64,000 bases of DNA from contig JAAROD010000090.1 in NCBI GenBank assembly GCA_012274445.1, positions 186,001 through 250,000 on the forward strand. Direction: 5' to 3'. Below are positions 1 to 10,697 of this stretch, in pieces. The position numbers and the translations under genes were made by a program. How positions within the stretch are numbered: the first letter of the stretch is position 1; each line of letters opens with the position of its first letter. Origin of the DNA: Sclerotiophoma versabilis. Its lineage: Eukaryota; Ascomycota; Dothideomycetes; Pleosporales; Didymellaceae. The notes under the pieces are model-generated. The model made no database searches. It had not been told where the DNA came from and saw nothing but the letters and a program-made list of their open reading frames with translations.

Positions 1-1068
1 TGCATTCCATCATTTGCACTTAGCGTTTCCTTAGTCTACGATCATGTCTCTTGTGGAATTCAGTGTAGTTGCATTTAAAAGGGCTGGATGTAATTTGGAC
101 GGAGCATACGACATTGCCGATAATTCAGTTTCTGTATATGGTCAGCTTGACCTGGGCATTGGCGTTCAGCATCAGCACCAATACATAGTTTTCACAGCAG
201 TAATGCACTACGGTCAGAGCTCACACGGACTCGCATGGCCCAAGTCGATACCTTTACACATCAGAGCTGGCTTTTGGCAGGCTGAGGCTGCACGCGGTTG
301 AGGCTCATCACCCCCGCTGGCCTCGGCCCGCGTTGCAATCTCACCTGCAGATCCACTTGCAGGTTCTGGGAGATCGCCCAATTGGAATCGAGACTCGCGA
401 CTCCGACGACGATTGGCGGAGAGTAGCTGCGAGAGACGGGCCTGGAAAATAATTGCTGTGCACGCAGATGGCGGCCATCCGTCTCTGCTACAGGAGGGCA
501 TTGCATCATCTGCTGAAGGTGAAGAGCCCGTCTCCATCAGTGGGTGTCATGTCTTCCAAACATCAGCGTCGCATAGAAATGTCTCTGGGGAAAGCTTGAA
601 GCGTTCCTGGCCCATCCGAGGCCGAGGCCGTGACACGCTGCTAGCGTGCGTTTTCTGCTGCACGCTCTTGGGCGGTGTGAAGGTAAAGTAAAACAAGCTC
701 CTTAGGCAGATGCTTGGCGGAGCCCCACTATGACGATCGTCGAATGAGCGCCCCGGGCAGCACCGTGTTGGCGGCTGTGCATCCACTGTCTCGGGCATTC
801 GCAGGAACAGCAGCGTGCCAGCACAGATGCACACGAAAGCTGATTGGTTGCCATAGTGACACGTAGCAGACGGAGCTGGCACGACCTAGGAACGCGTGCA
901 GTGGTACTGTATGTATGTACCGGTAGTGGCATGGTGGGGTAGCTGCATCCCAGACAGGCACGTAAGCTTGATAAAGCCACGGGCTAAATACCTCATCCCG
1001 CCGCTTCCGTTCCTCTCCAATCCTTCAATTCCTCTTTGTTGCACGCCAATTGCTCTTCTGCAGCAATC
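1..1068. other. Intergenic region upstream of glutamate decarboxylase
   Basis: I see no supportable gene here. Several short open frames on both strands have no recognisable domain and overlap each other. The last few hundred bases are probably the promoter and 5' leader of the glutamate decarboxylase gene; a pyrimidine-rich stretch at about 1000-1065 just before the start codon is typical of fungal leaders. Confidence 0.5.
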
Positions 1069-2942
1069 ATGGTGCACGTCAACCGCGTTTCCACCGACAG
1101 GGAGATCGAGTCTCTCAGGGCTCAGTACGAGAATATCGACACTATCCCGCTTACTGAGGAAGAAGAGCATGACGACTTCACGGCCACGGTTTATGGCAGC
1201 AAGTATGCTGGCGAGGACCTACCCCGCCATGAAATGCCTGAGCGTGAGATGCCGGCTGCGGTCGCCCACCGCTTGATCAAAGATGACCTCACGCTTGACG
1301 GCACACCGACACTCAACTTAGCGTCCTTTGTTACCACATACATGGAGAAGGAGGCCGAGGAGCTTATGGTGTAAGGATTCCACATATCAACCCATCTTGA
1401 ACGCTTTTTGACCTTCCCGCAGTGATGCCTTCTCCAAGAACTTCATCGACTACGAAGAATACCCTGTCAGCGCTGACATCCAGAACCGTACAAAGAATCT
1501 ACATAACTTGAAAGAAACAATGGCTAAGGAGACACAGGATGCGTGTCTATGATCGCTAGGCTGTTCAATGCCCCGTCCCACGACGAGGCCAACACAATTG
1601 GTACCTCGACCATTGGGTCTTCGGAGGCCATCATGGTGGGTTTGCGTATAGATAAGGATTTATGAATGGGAACTGACATTCCACAGTTGGCTGTGCTTGC
1701 AATGAAGAAGCTCTGGCAGAAGAAGCGCAAGGCCGAGGGCAAGTCGACCGAGAACCCCAACATTGTCATGAACTCGGCTGTGCAGGTTTGCTGGGAGGTT
1801 AGTATTCATGGGAGGCAATGCTTGAGCTGTTCTAATCCTGAATGCAGAAAGCCTGCAGGTACTTCGATGTTGAGGAGAAGTACGTCTACTGTACCAGGGA
1901 CCGCTACGTGATCGACCCCAAGGAGGCCGTAGACCTCGTCGATGAGAATACCATCGGTATTTGCACCATCCTGGGAACCACCTACACCGGCGAGTATGAA
2001 GACACAAAAGCGATCAACGATCTTCTGATTGAGCGCAACATCGACTGCGACATTCACGTCGACGCCGCTTCCGGTGGCTTTGTCGCCCCCTTCGTTAACC
2101 CTGATCTACTGTGGGACTTCCGTCTGGAGAAGGTCACGTCCATCAATGTGTCCGGCCACAAGTATGGTCTCGTATATCCTGGTGTCGGCTGGGTCGTATG
2201 GCGTGACCCCAAGTACCTCCCCAAGGAGCTCATTTTTAACATCAACTACCTTGGTGCCGACCAGGCATCCTTCACACTCAACTTCTCGCGTGGAGCATCG
2301 CAGATCATTGGGCAGTACTACCAGTTGATCCGCCTTGGAAAGCGTGGTTACAGGAGAATTATGCTGAACTTGACTCGCATCGCTGATTACCTTGCGGCCA
2401 ATCTTGAGAAGCTTGGATTCATCATTTTGAGTCAGGGCAAAGGCGAAGGTTTGCCGCTTGTGGCTTGCCGCATTGACGAGGATCTTGGCAAGCATTATGA
2501 CGAGTTTGCTGTGTAAGTTTAGACATCCCAAAACAAGATTAACCAAACTAACGATAGTTCAGTGCCCATCAACTCCGAGAGCGTGGCTGGGTCGTACCCG
2601 CATACACTATGGCGCCCCACTCAGAGAAGATGAAGCTCATGCGTATTGTCGTGCGCGAGGATTTCTCTAAGTCTAGGTGTGACGCGCTGATCGCCGACTT
2701 TAAGCTTGCTCTGCAGACACTCGACTCGCTTGACGAGAAGAAGATCCAGGAGCACAAGGAGTGAGTCATCTCCGGATCTGACGGTGCTGATGAAGCCACT
2801 GACATGATTTAGACACCAATTCGCCATGCGCCGCCGCACGACTCTGCACAAGCCCGTCGTCAAGAAGAGCACCCAGGAAATCTACGGAGATGAGGAACAC
2901 AGTCTTCAGGGCAAGCACGAGAAGACCCACGCCGTGTGCTGA
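1069..2942 (+). CDS. GAD1: Glutamate decarboxylase (PLP-dependent)
   Basis: Cytosolic pyridoxal-phosphate enzyme that converts L-glutamate to GABA and CO2, the entry to the GABA shunt, linked to stress tolerance and conidial germination in fungi. Seven exons are read as 1069-1370, 1423-1487, 1538-1635, 1687-1797, 1848-2512, 2563-2760 and 2813-2942, with six GT-AG introns of 50-52 bp. They join to 522 aa, the normal fungal length. The PLP site is clear: HVDAASGG with Asp264, and SINVSGHKYG with the Schiff-base lysine Lys297. Downstream blocks such as LGADQASFTLNFSRG are diagnostic of group II decarboxylases of the GAD family. The start at 1069 is the first ATG of the exon-1 frame. The second intron is placed by requiring a continuous family sequence (QNRCVSMIARLFN). 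No neighbour appears functionally linked. Confidence 0.93.
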
Positions 2943-3203
2943 GCGTCCATCTAGTCTGGGCACCAAGCTCTAAACGCTCTGACATGAGGTAACGACGAAA
3001 ATGAAACAGGCAATAATAATCATATACAACTATAGCCAATAAGACTCAATTGTGACCAACACGCCATCACGTGATACAGAAGCCTAAACCCACCCCATGC
3101 ATGACACGACCTTGAAGGCAGGCACTCACGTGATGGGCGTCAGCCTACAACTAGCGCCATTAAGATGTCACATTACTCGCTTCTGCCTACTTCTCTGCTT
3201 GAG

Positions 3204-3210
3204 TATATAA
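3204..3210 (+). promoter_or_regulatory. TATA box of the U2 snRNA gene
   Basis: A TATATAA motif lies about 30-35 bp before the predicted 5' end of the U2 snRNA, the spacing expected for RNA polymerase II initiation. The position relative to the RNA is the only evidence. Confidence 0.5.
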
Positions 3211-3241
3211 ACCCACCACATCTCGCGCTCCCCTTCTCTCC

Positions 3242-3487
3242 GCATCTTCTCTTTGCCATATGGCTTAGATCCAGATGTAGTATCTGTTCTTCCCAGGGTA
3301 ACACCTCGGATCCGGTGTTATCGGCACCCGTCCAGCGACCTCTGTCTCTCTGGGTGTCCAGGCTCTAGGGAGTGGGAAATGGTCGGCTGTTACTTTTATT
3401 TTTGAACCAGCTGCTGCGGTCACTGCACTTGTGTATACCGCGGCGGTGGTGCCCGTCCTACTGCACTACAGGGATGTGTGCGCCGGC
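3242..3487 (+). ncRNA. U2: U2 spliceosomal snRNA
   Basis: RNA component of the U2 snRNP, which pairs with the intron branch site. The 5' part is unmistakable: TCTCTTTGCC, then GGCTTAGATC, then GTAGTATCTGTTCTT, nearly identical to yeast and human U2. The branch-recognition GTAGTA is at 3277-3282. Stem IIa has an AGG/CCT stem with a GTAACA loop (3296-3305), and the competing IIc partner GGTGTTA (3314-3320) is complementary to TAACACC at 3299-3305. An Sm site ATTTTTG is at 3398-3404. After it come a GC-rich stem III and stem-loop IV with a loop resembling the U2B'' site (CTACTGCACTAC, 3458-3469). The 5' end is inferred from homology and the 3' end, near the T-run at 3492, is approximate. Compared with yeast and human there is one extra base just before GTAGTA (see findings). 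Confidence 0.9.
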
Positions 3488-4433
3488 TTTACTTTTTTCG
3501 TTGCATGTGTCGCTATCATAGCGCATATCCAAAGAAGGAAAAGAAAGTGCAGGGGGAGGAGGGGGAGGAGGAGGAGGAGGTGCTAGTGTTTGTTTGGCGC
3601 GTAAATGCGTACTTTCCTCATACGAAAAGATCTTGACTGGAATACATCACATTCTAGCAGTGGAACCATCTCACACTGACGCTCTATTTTCTATTCCACA
3701 TATTCATCTCCTTGTTAGATACTTTTATAATCCTCCCAGGACACATGTGTGCACCAGCAACATTTACCATGCCGAGTTTGCTTTGATACAGCTTTGTTCT
3801 AATTGCGCCAGATTTGTTTTTGTCAACTATGTTCTTTGTGAGCCACGGCTCTTGACAGATTTCTTGTGCAAGACTGATGCCATTGACTGAGGATGACGCT
3901 TTCGATTGGTGCATCTTCAAACACATGTCGAACAACGGCTCGCGCTACCCTACGTATCTGGAAGAGGCTTAAATGGCACCCCTTGGTTCAGATCACAAGG
4001 TTGCCGTGACTCGGCCGAGCCAGCAGCAGTATAACGTAGCGGTGGATCGGTGGGAAACAAAGAAAAGGACGACTGTGATGGGGTGTTGGTTGCTGCCGTA
4101 ACCTACCATAACATAACGGGTCGGTGGGGCAGTCGATTTCTTCGTCGCTCCAACCGTTTACTGGCACGTTATGGGACGCTGGGTCCCTCTGGCTCGCATT
4201 TTGTATTGCACATCAACAGACATGCTTCTCCAACGTTGACATAAGGAGATTAGCATATAGATATGGATCAAGCACAACGGGCTGATATGATGCGGCTGCG
4301 GAGTGGGTAGGAAGCGTGAAGGCGAACAAGTTGAACATGCCGGGAGACTTTTGCGCTGTCCATAAACGCGCACGGCATACACAAAAATAGGCAGACGGAA
4401 ATGTTGCTAACCTAAAAGCCCCTCAAATTCATA
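3488..4433. other. Intergenic region with a GGA-rich purine tract
   Basis: No gene is supported between the U2 snRNA and the convergent surface-protein gene. A short purine tract of GGA repeats lies at about 3550-3582. One 98-codon open frame (3594-3890) has no recognisable features. Confidence 0.5.
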
Positions 4434-5361
4434 TTAGCCCTGATGCTTTCGAGGCGTCTGCGTCTCCCCCTCCAATTCCGCCGGCCTGCTCTCCAGCTCA
4501 TACCGGTACTTCACAGCATCTCCCATCACCTCTTGCGCCGGGCTGTGTACCTCGTGCACCACGCCGTACTCTCGCTCGCGCACCGGTGCGTATGTTGGTG
4601 GTGTGTACGGGTTCTCGTCCTGGGACACTAATGATGCTGTTGCTGCGGCTTTTCTGCGCCGCAAGAAGAACAGTAATCCAACCACCCCAGCGATGGCAAG
4701 CACGCCAATCACGACGGGTGCGACGATAGCTGCTATGGGAACGGACTTGCTGGAGGAATTTGCTTCTGGCCATGAAGTTGGGGTGGCAGATATCGATGCA
4801 GCTGTTGTAGGGGTGGAGGATGGACTAGGGGTGATAAGGTCGGTCGCTGGGACTGTGCTGTTTGGTTGATCTTTGTAGTCATTTAGCATTTAGCATACGC
4901 CACCTTAATAGGGAGAAGGGAGACATACACCAGGCTAATTCTGTGCTCCGCGCGCAGTAGTCGTTGAACACTTTAACCGCGTCCGTGACGTCCGGCAGCG
5001 CTGTTGTCGCACTCGCTGGTACAGTTGTTGCTTTCGCTGCACAGTAGTCCTCCACTGCTGTGGAGATAATGCTCGAGATGTGTCTGGGGTTTTATGGTTA
5101 GCCAGATCTTTGGGACCGGCTGAAGGGAACGCACGAAGACTGTTCAATGCAGAAACAGCTAAAGCTCGTGAGCTGCTGGTCGTCGCCACATCCTGACGCT
5201 TGCGCGCGCACGATTGCAGACACGCGGTTCTCAGCGCATGGTGCTAAAGCCGAGTAGCCAGGGACTTGGTCAATGAAGATTGATGTCTTGACTGCAGCTC
5301 GGGCTGTAGTAAGGATTGTGAGGATCGCAGGAAGGAGTGTTGATCGGCGCATGTTGACCAT
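4434..5361 (-). CDS. CFEM-like cysteine-rich single-pass surface protein
   Basis: Predicted plasma-membrane protein of 272 aa. Reading the minus strand, exons are 5361-5135, 5083-4929 and 4870-4434. Intron 1 is GTGCGT...CAG (51 bp) and intron 2 is GTATGT...AAG (58 bp); both keep frame. Residues 1-23 form a signal peptide. A cysteine-rich ectodomain follows with Cys42, 58, 69, 71, 90 and 119; the APC...SGC...SCFC spacing recalls fungal CFEM-type extracellular domains but lacks the full eight cysteines. Residues about 130-170 are a Ser/Thr/Pro-rich stalk, 171-197 a single transmembrane helix followed by RRRK, then a roughly 70-residue cytoplasmic tail. The architecture suggests a surface sensor or adhesin-like protein. 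ATG codons 1 and 4 are both possible starts. Function is inferred from architecture only. Confidence 0.75.
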
Positions 5362-6853
5362 ATGTGATAACTATAAAGAATCCGCAATGCTGCAACCAAG
5401 ACAGTATTCCCAGACCAGAATCTGGACAACCTCTAATTTCAGTCAGAGTTGCAATCCTTCGGTGCCCGAGTCTTAAATCCTCGTGCTATCATCCCCACTC
5501 TTCTTCAGGCCCCCAATTTCAGAACTAGGAGCTAGGTCTTCATTTGCAACAACGCAAATTTCCCAGCCATTGCAGCCGGGGATGCCTTCTCATTGCTTCG
5601 TTGATGCCCGGAACTAGTGCTGGACATAACGATAAGTTCCAAGCTAGCTATCTGTAGTGTAGAGCCTGCAGTAGTGCGGGAGGGAGTTGTTTCCGCTGTG
5701 GGTTGGCTGCGGCTCGTCGTGCTTTCAACGGCCTGCCGCACAGATACGCACGTGAAACGGAATGGCGAGAGCGATCAGACATGGAGGATAACATCTGCGT
5801 CTTAATCTGGCGCGATGTGCCCCTCGTTGTGGCCGTCAAGATCTACCTTCCGTGACGGTTTGTGCTGATGGAGTTCCGAGGGTTTAGGGGTCGGGGGTTG
5901 AGGACTCAGTAACATCCGCTTGCAATGCCCGTGTACGTATATCTGGGGAGTGTACACCTTGAGAATGCTTTCGCCTAGTTCTTGTGGGCTTCGTCCCGAA
6001 GCTTGTGCTAATTTTGGGTCCATCAACTTGTTGTTGATTGGTGGTGCGATTCGGGCCCTTGCATGGTGTGGTGGGCCGAGTGTTCCCCGCTCTTTCCTTC
6101 CTACATGTCATGTACCTGCCAGCTCGGTGGACTTCTCTGCTGCGGTGGGCATCTCATTTTTACGTTTCTGAGTCCTGTGCCTTCGAACGCCAGTGACCAC
6201 ATCACTTTCAAGCGCCTAAACCATTCGAACAAGACCTTGAAGAACTATTTGCATTAGTGCTACTAGTAGTTACCTTCTCTTCAGAGGTGGAGTAGTCAAG
6301 GCCCGAGAAGCTTCAGAAGAGCTTGTAATTAAAACAAGAGGTGAAACTGGCGATAATTTTCTGTACGTATCTCGTGGGAAAAGATGGCTATCGGCATTGT
6401 CCTCCCTGAAGTATAGATTTGCGTTTCGAATGCCCCAGAGCTTTCAGTGACTACCACATGCACGGCAGCGAGGATAATACCAAATACCTTTCATATGGTC
6501 TATGGGGAAATGCTGAAGTTTATGCGGTGGAAAAAGTGATCCGGATCAGAAATGCGTGATAGCTTGTCAAACCCCACGTCCTACACTTGTCAAGCGGGGT
6601 AGCCATTTAGATCGACTCAGTGCCACACTAGGATAAATGCTGCATAACTCTGCGGGGTCCAAACTCGGCTCTCCTCCATGAGCTCCACTATACGAGACTT
6701 CCGTCATGTATTTGAAGGTTCGGTTTCTGTCCTCGGATCTTATCTTTGGTTTTACGCGGCCCTTCTGCTCTAACACACCACAAACTTTGCTTTCTGGTTC
6801 AAGCTCGCACTTTCGTCGGCATCTTCTGTGCTTCTCCTTACGGTCAATTCAAG
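5362..6853. other. Intergenic region between divergent genes
   Basis: About 1.5 kb separates the divergent surface-protein and GH35 genes. I find no supportable coding region, RNA gene or repeat. Short open frames are mutually overlapping and have no recognisable domains. Confidence 0.5.
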
Positions 6854-8566
6854 ATGACGGCCATCGATATCCCCCACCTCCGTAAGACCAAGACGTCGAG
6901 CCAGCTGATCATCAATGGCAGGCCCTTCCTCATGCTCGGCGCTGAGTTGCACAATTCCACACTCAGCTCCGCCAAGTACATGAAAGACGACATGATCTGG
7001 GAGAACATGAAAGACATGAGCATCAACACTCTATTGGGATCAGTGTCTTGGGAGCAGATCGAGCCTGAAGAGGGAAAGTTCGACTTCAAGAACCTGGATG
7101 CTGTCATTCTGGCCGCCCGGCAGCACGACATGAAGCTCGTCCTGCTGTGGTTCGGAAGCTTCAAAAACGCACTTTCGACATATGTGCCAGCCTGGATTAA
7201 GAAAGACGTCAAACGCTTCCCAAGAGTGCACACAGCCGAGGCAGGAGACAGGAAACGAACACTAGAGCTTCTCAGCCCCTTCTCGGAAAGTAGCTGGACA
7301 GCAGACGCTAAGGCTTTCGGAAGATTGATGGCACATTTGAAAGAGTTCGATGGCCAGCACAGCACAGTCTTGATGGTACAGGTTGAGAACGAGGCTGGAC
7401 TATTAGGTGACTTCAGAGATCGATCCAAGATCGCGGAGAAGAAGTACAGCGAGCCAGTACCAAAAGACCTGTTGGAGCATTTGCAAACAAATTATGTTGA
7501 CCTGCATCCTGAGTTCACGAAGCGCTTTCCAGATATCGAGTTGGCACGCACTGGCTCGCCGTGGAAGGAGGTTTTCGGCTCGGACGACGAAGTCAATGCC
7601 GAGGAGATGTTCATGGCCGATGCCTTCTCGAAATACATCCAACATGTGGCTTCAGCGGGCAAAGCCGAATATCCAATCCCACTTTATGTCAATGCGTGGC
7701 TGAATCTCAACAGTTCCGACAACCTCGACCTTGCTGGAGTCGACATTGTGGCTGGTGGAGGTACCAAACCTGGAACGTACCCTTCGGGAGGTCCTTTGCC
7801 CCATACCACAGATGTTTACAAATTCAATGCACCCAGTCTGGACTTTATCTCGCCAGACTTGTACTTAAGTGACTACGAGCAGACTTGTATCAACTACAGA
7901 CATGGTGGCCAGCCGCTGTTCATTCCAGAACAAAGGCGCGACGAGTACGGCATCAGACGCGTATGGCTCGCTTATGGCACATACCTTGCACTGGGCTGCT
8001 CACCCTTTGGTATTGACTCTCTTACAGCAGCAAGCTCAGCCGTCACAAAGCACTACAAGCTCATTCACTCACTCAGAAACCAGATCCTGGAAGCCCAAGC
8101 AGAGCGACCAGATGACATATTTGGCTTCTTTTTTGATGACCCAAACGAAGGTCAGAAGGTTGCTGAGAGGTCTTGGACAAAGAATGTTTCCGGATACGAG
8201 GTCATTGTCAAGCGTGCTTTCGTTTTCGGCAAGGTTGGGCCAGGTGCTGGTATTGTGATACACCAAGGCGACGGCAAATTCCTGTGTGCTGGTTGGGGTT
8301 TCAGCCTATCTTTTAAGAGTACGAACCCCGCCTCAACGTTTACCGGCATATTACACGCTGAAGAGAAGGAGGTCAATGCTAAAACCGGAGAGCTGACTAC
8401 GCTGAAGATATTGGGTGGTGATGAGACAAGGAGTGGCGAGTTCCTAACCATGCCAAACGAGGATCCTGATTATGGTGGCTTCCCGATCGCTGTGACCATT
8501 CCGGCTCGAACGGGTATTGCCGAGTGCTGGGCTTACAGTTTGGAGGAGACTGAGGATGATTACTAG
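6854..8566 (+). CDS. GH35-type beta-galactosidase-like glycosidase (DUF5597 C-terminus)
   Basis: Uninterrupted 570-aa protein starting at the first in-frame ATG (6854, context TTCAAGATGACG); the open frame upstream has no ATG. The N-terminal (beta/alpha)8 barrel (about residues 20-390) has the GH35/GH42-like layout: RPFLMLGAELHNS near the N-terminus, SWEQIEPEEG, the acid/base motif VQVENEAG (Glu180) and the nucleophile motif FIPEQRRDE (Glu359). The C-terminal about 170 residues match the DUF5597 beta domain found on bacterial and fungal beta-galactosidases of this type. There is no signal peptide, so the enzyme is probably intracellular, acting on imported oligosaccharides; the exact substrate cannot be read. 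It has no introns, whereas several neighbours have several. An old bacterial origin is conceivable but untested. Confidence 0.88.
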   Translation: MTAIDIPHLRKTKTSSQLIINGRPFLMLGAELHNSTLSSAKYMKDDMIWENMKDMSINTLLGSVSWEQIEPEEGKFDFKNLDAVILAARQHDMKLVLLWFGSFKNALSTYVPAWIKKDVKRFPRVHTAEAGDRKRTLELLSPFSESSWTADAKAFGRLMAHLKEFDGQHSTVLMVQVENEAGLLGDFRDRSKIAEKKYSEPVPKDLLEHLQTNYVDLHPEFTKRFPDIELARTGSPWKEVFGSDDEVNAEEMFMADAFSKYIQHVASAGKAEYPIPLYVNAWLNLNSSDNLDLAGVDIVAGGGTKPGTYPSGGPLPHTTDVYKFNAPSLDFISPDLYLSDYEQTCINYRHGGQPLFIPEQRRDEYGIRRVWLAYGTYLALGCSPFGIDSLTAASSAVTKHYKLIHSLRNQILEAQAERPDDIFGFFFDDPNEGQKVAERSWTKNVSGYEVIVKRAFVFGKVGPGAGIVIHQGDGKFLCAGWGFSLSFKSTNPASTFTGILHAEEKEVNAKTGELTTLKILGGDETRSGEFLTMPNEDPDYGGFPIAVTIPARTGIAECWAYSLEETEDDY

Positions 8567-8880
8567 AAGCCTTATTCTAGTTAAGGTGTTGCAGTCGCAG
8601 AACGCAAGATTTGGGTTATGCAGCTTCGCCAGTAGCCTGTTCACTTTCACGTTTGCTTGTAAAGCGCGCTCCCGAGAGTCGATTCGTAGCTCATCGTGCA
8701 GTGTGTTACCGAGGTCGCGAATCTCAGTAGGATGCTATAGCCATTGGCGTCGAATACCTCAGTTGGCGATGTGAAGTCCCTGACCTCAATTTCTTTACGA
8801 CAAGCAACATAAACTGTGTACACCGCAATGCCGCAAGTAATTCTTGCTCTCATAGACCTTGGGGAAAGAGGATATTGTTT
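8567..8880. other. Short intergenic region
   Basis: Downstream of the GH35 gene and upstream of the decayed methyltransferase. I see no feature. Confidence 0.4.
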
Positions 8881-9524
8881 ACCGGACCAGGCTCCTGTCA
8901 ATGGTGCGAACGTTGTGCTCTAGAACTTTCCTAATACATGTTGACAGAAGCAGGGATATGGATCCATGATGTATGCCAGGAAGCCGGTAACGATCTACAG
9001 TGCTGGGCAAGTACCGAAATAGAAGATAGCTACTTCTCAAAAATCCACCATCGGACACCTCATACCACCAACGAGCAATGACTGAGCCTTGTCCTATAGA
9101 GTGGCAGGGAGATTTGATCTGGTGCACTTGCACGTGGTATTACATGGTGTTGGCCTGCATTCGCTCCTGGATGTGGCAAAAGACTTGATCGATCTGATAA
9201 AACCAGGTGGTTGGACTCTGTCGGTCGAGATGAACTGGGGTGGACAGGAGGCAGGCCCAATCATAGAATAGTTTCATGGTGCTATGAAGCAGCTTGTAGG
9301 CATGATAACGAATTGATAAGGAGTGTATATGCACGAGCGCGTGACTGCGATCTTTGAAGATACTGGTTCGACGAATTTGCAGCATCAGACAATCAGCGTG
9401 CAATTGGGGTTAAGAGCGAGAGAGGATGTTCAAACACAAGATTGCAAAGTATGTTGCAACTGCTTTCTTTGCAGGGGATACTTTGTGATTGGACCCCTTG
9501 CCGTCAACTTGTAGAAAAGCTGCG
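8881..9524 (+). pseudogene. Decayed class I SAM-dependent methyltransferase
   Basis: Relic of a fungal class I methyltransferase, of the type often found near secondary-metabolite genes. The protein similarity is spread over different frames with stops. At about 8935-9075 the frame reads TEAGIWIHDVCQEAG, then WASTEIEDSYF. From 9078 it reads PIEWQG, shifts frame, and continues FDLVHLHVVLHGVG and LIKPGGWTLSVEM (to 9260), the usual post-motif I to motif III region. Stops follow at 9269, then recognisable FHGAMKQLVGM, and finally AIFEDTGSTNLQHQTI (about 9349-9400). At least two in-frame stops and one frameshift make a functional product unlikely. The N-terminal SAM-binding glycine motif is not recognisable. 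Base composition is normal, so the decay is ordinary rather than RIP. The family assignment is from remembered motifs. Confidence 0.6.
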
Positions 9525-9772
9525 TACTATGAGCTCAGAAGCCGGCCATCATTTGAAAAGTAAATCAGCCATATTTCGTCTCTTCTTCCAAGGGTCGAAA
9601 CACCGTCAGAAATTCGTTGTGCTTGCTACATGCCGTAGTGGGCATAGTCGTATATTCGCCGGCGGTTCTTGTTGATCTAACACGCGCTTGACGCGTGCCT
9701 CTTCGAAGACATCCTTGCCCCAGAATAAAACTTTGAACCGAATACAGAAATGGTCTCTTCCTTTTGCCATGT

Positions 9773-10249
9773 TCACCATGGTATCGCCTCGGGGCCACGC
9801 TCCATTTGCGCAACCCTGCTCTTCCTTGCTTCAACCCTTTCTTCGGCGTCCCCGTATCCGTGACCTGTCTCCCATCTCCTCTTGACTCTGCGGACAGCGA
9901 AGCGTCCAATGCCCCAGACTGTGCTGGCAATGATCGTACCGGCAATGCCAGTAGGTGCAAGCACGAATCCGGCACCGCTGACAAAGGTACCAATTGCGCC
10001 AGCGCCTATTGTTGCTACTAAGGATCCAATGGCGACATACTTTGCGTAGCGTACAGCACGCCAAAATACAAAGATCAAGGTCGATCGGAGAACACGTAGG
10101 GCAGCGCGAGTGCGGCGAGATGAGACTGCGCTTGCGCCTGCCGTTTTGGGGTCGTAGAGGTACCGAAGGTTCTGTTTTGTCTTGGCGAGGGCAGAGCGAG
10201 AGTGCGCATCTATTGCGACATCGTGTTGATCTGTAGAATTTGGCGCCAT
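9773..10249 (-). CDS. Small conserved-type membrane protein, 158 aa
   Basis: Single-exon 158-aa protein with a good start context (ATAATGGCG). Residues 1-55 are hydrophilic. Residues about 70-120 hold two closely spaced hydrophobic, Gly/Ala-rich segments (YVAIGSLVATIGAGAIGTFV and LAPTGIAGTIIASTVWGIG) separated by a short turn, forming a probable membrane hairpin. The C-terminus is strongly basic (RRVKRRW) and soluble. No enzymatic motif is visible and I do not recognise a named family; the pattern suits a small organelle or plasma-membrane protein. It is divergently transcribed from the proline racemase-family gene with about 450 bp between them. Confidence 0.6.
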   Translation of the reverse strand: MAPNSTDQHDVAIDAHSRSALAKTKQNLRYLYDPKTAGASAVSSRRTRAALRVLRSTLIFVFWRAVRYAKYVAIGSLVATIGAGAIGTFVSGAGFVLAPTGIAGTIIASTVWGIGRFAVRRVKRRWETGHGYGDAEERVEARKSRVAQMERGPEAIPW

Positions 10250-10697
10250 TATAAGGACGCTGAAGTGTCTTAGATGGCACAGTGCTGTTGATATCGCGAA
10301 GTTCGGATGTTAGGAATTGTTAGCTCATGACGTCACATCGAAAACGTTCAATACACTAATGAGCTCCGCGCTCAAGTCTATATTCAAAACGCGCTTTGAG
10401 ACCGTGTTAGTTCTGGTCGTAAAGAGAAAGAGGAGTCTCCCCAACGCGTGCACTTCAAATGGATGCTATTGTGAAGGCCGAAGTCGGACATCGGATTACT
10501 ACTCCGACAGCACCGATACAGTACGCCCTAGATATCTTTGCCGATGCTAACCATCGTCACCACGACGAAGGTTTTATATGAATACCGGCACTCGGCCAAG
10601 CTAGAGTTTTTGAAAAGATTGGGGGCTCATCTTTTGACCATCAATCCAATCGTTTTGCGCCAATCCAGGCAACAATTAGATTCAATCACATCATACC
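10250..10697. other. Divergent promoter region
   Basis: A 448-bp gap between two divergent genes, presumably shared promoter space. I see no RNA gene or repeat. Confidence 0.4.

Noticed and set aside
44..301. 85-codon open frame at the window start
   Set aside because: No recognisable domain, no splice continuation and no support from context.
3165..3368. 67-codon open frame
   Set aside because: It overlaps the TATA box and 5' half of the U2 snRNA and has no domain.
6746..6853. 36-codon N-terminal extension of the GH35 gene
   Set aside because: It contains no ATG and resembles an untranslated leader; the ATG at 6854 has a good context.
9089..9271. 60-codon frame as an independent small gene
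   Set aside because: Its sequence is the middle of the decayed methyltransferase.
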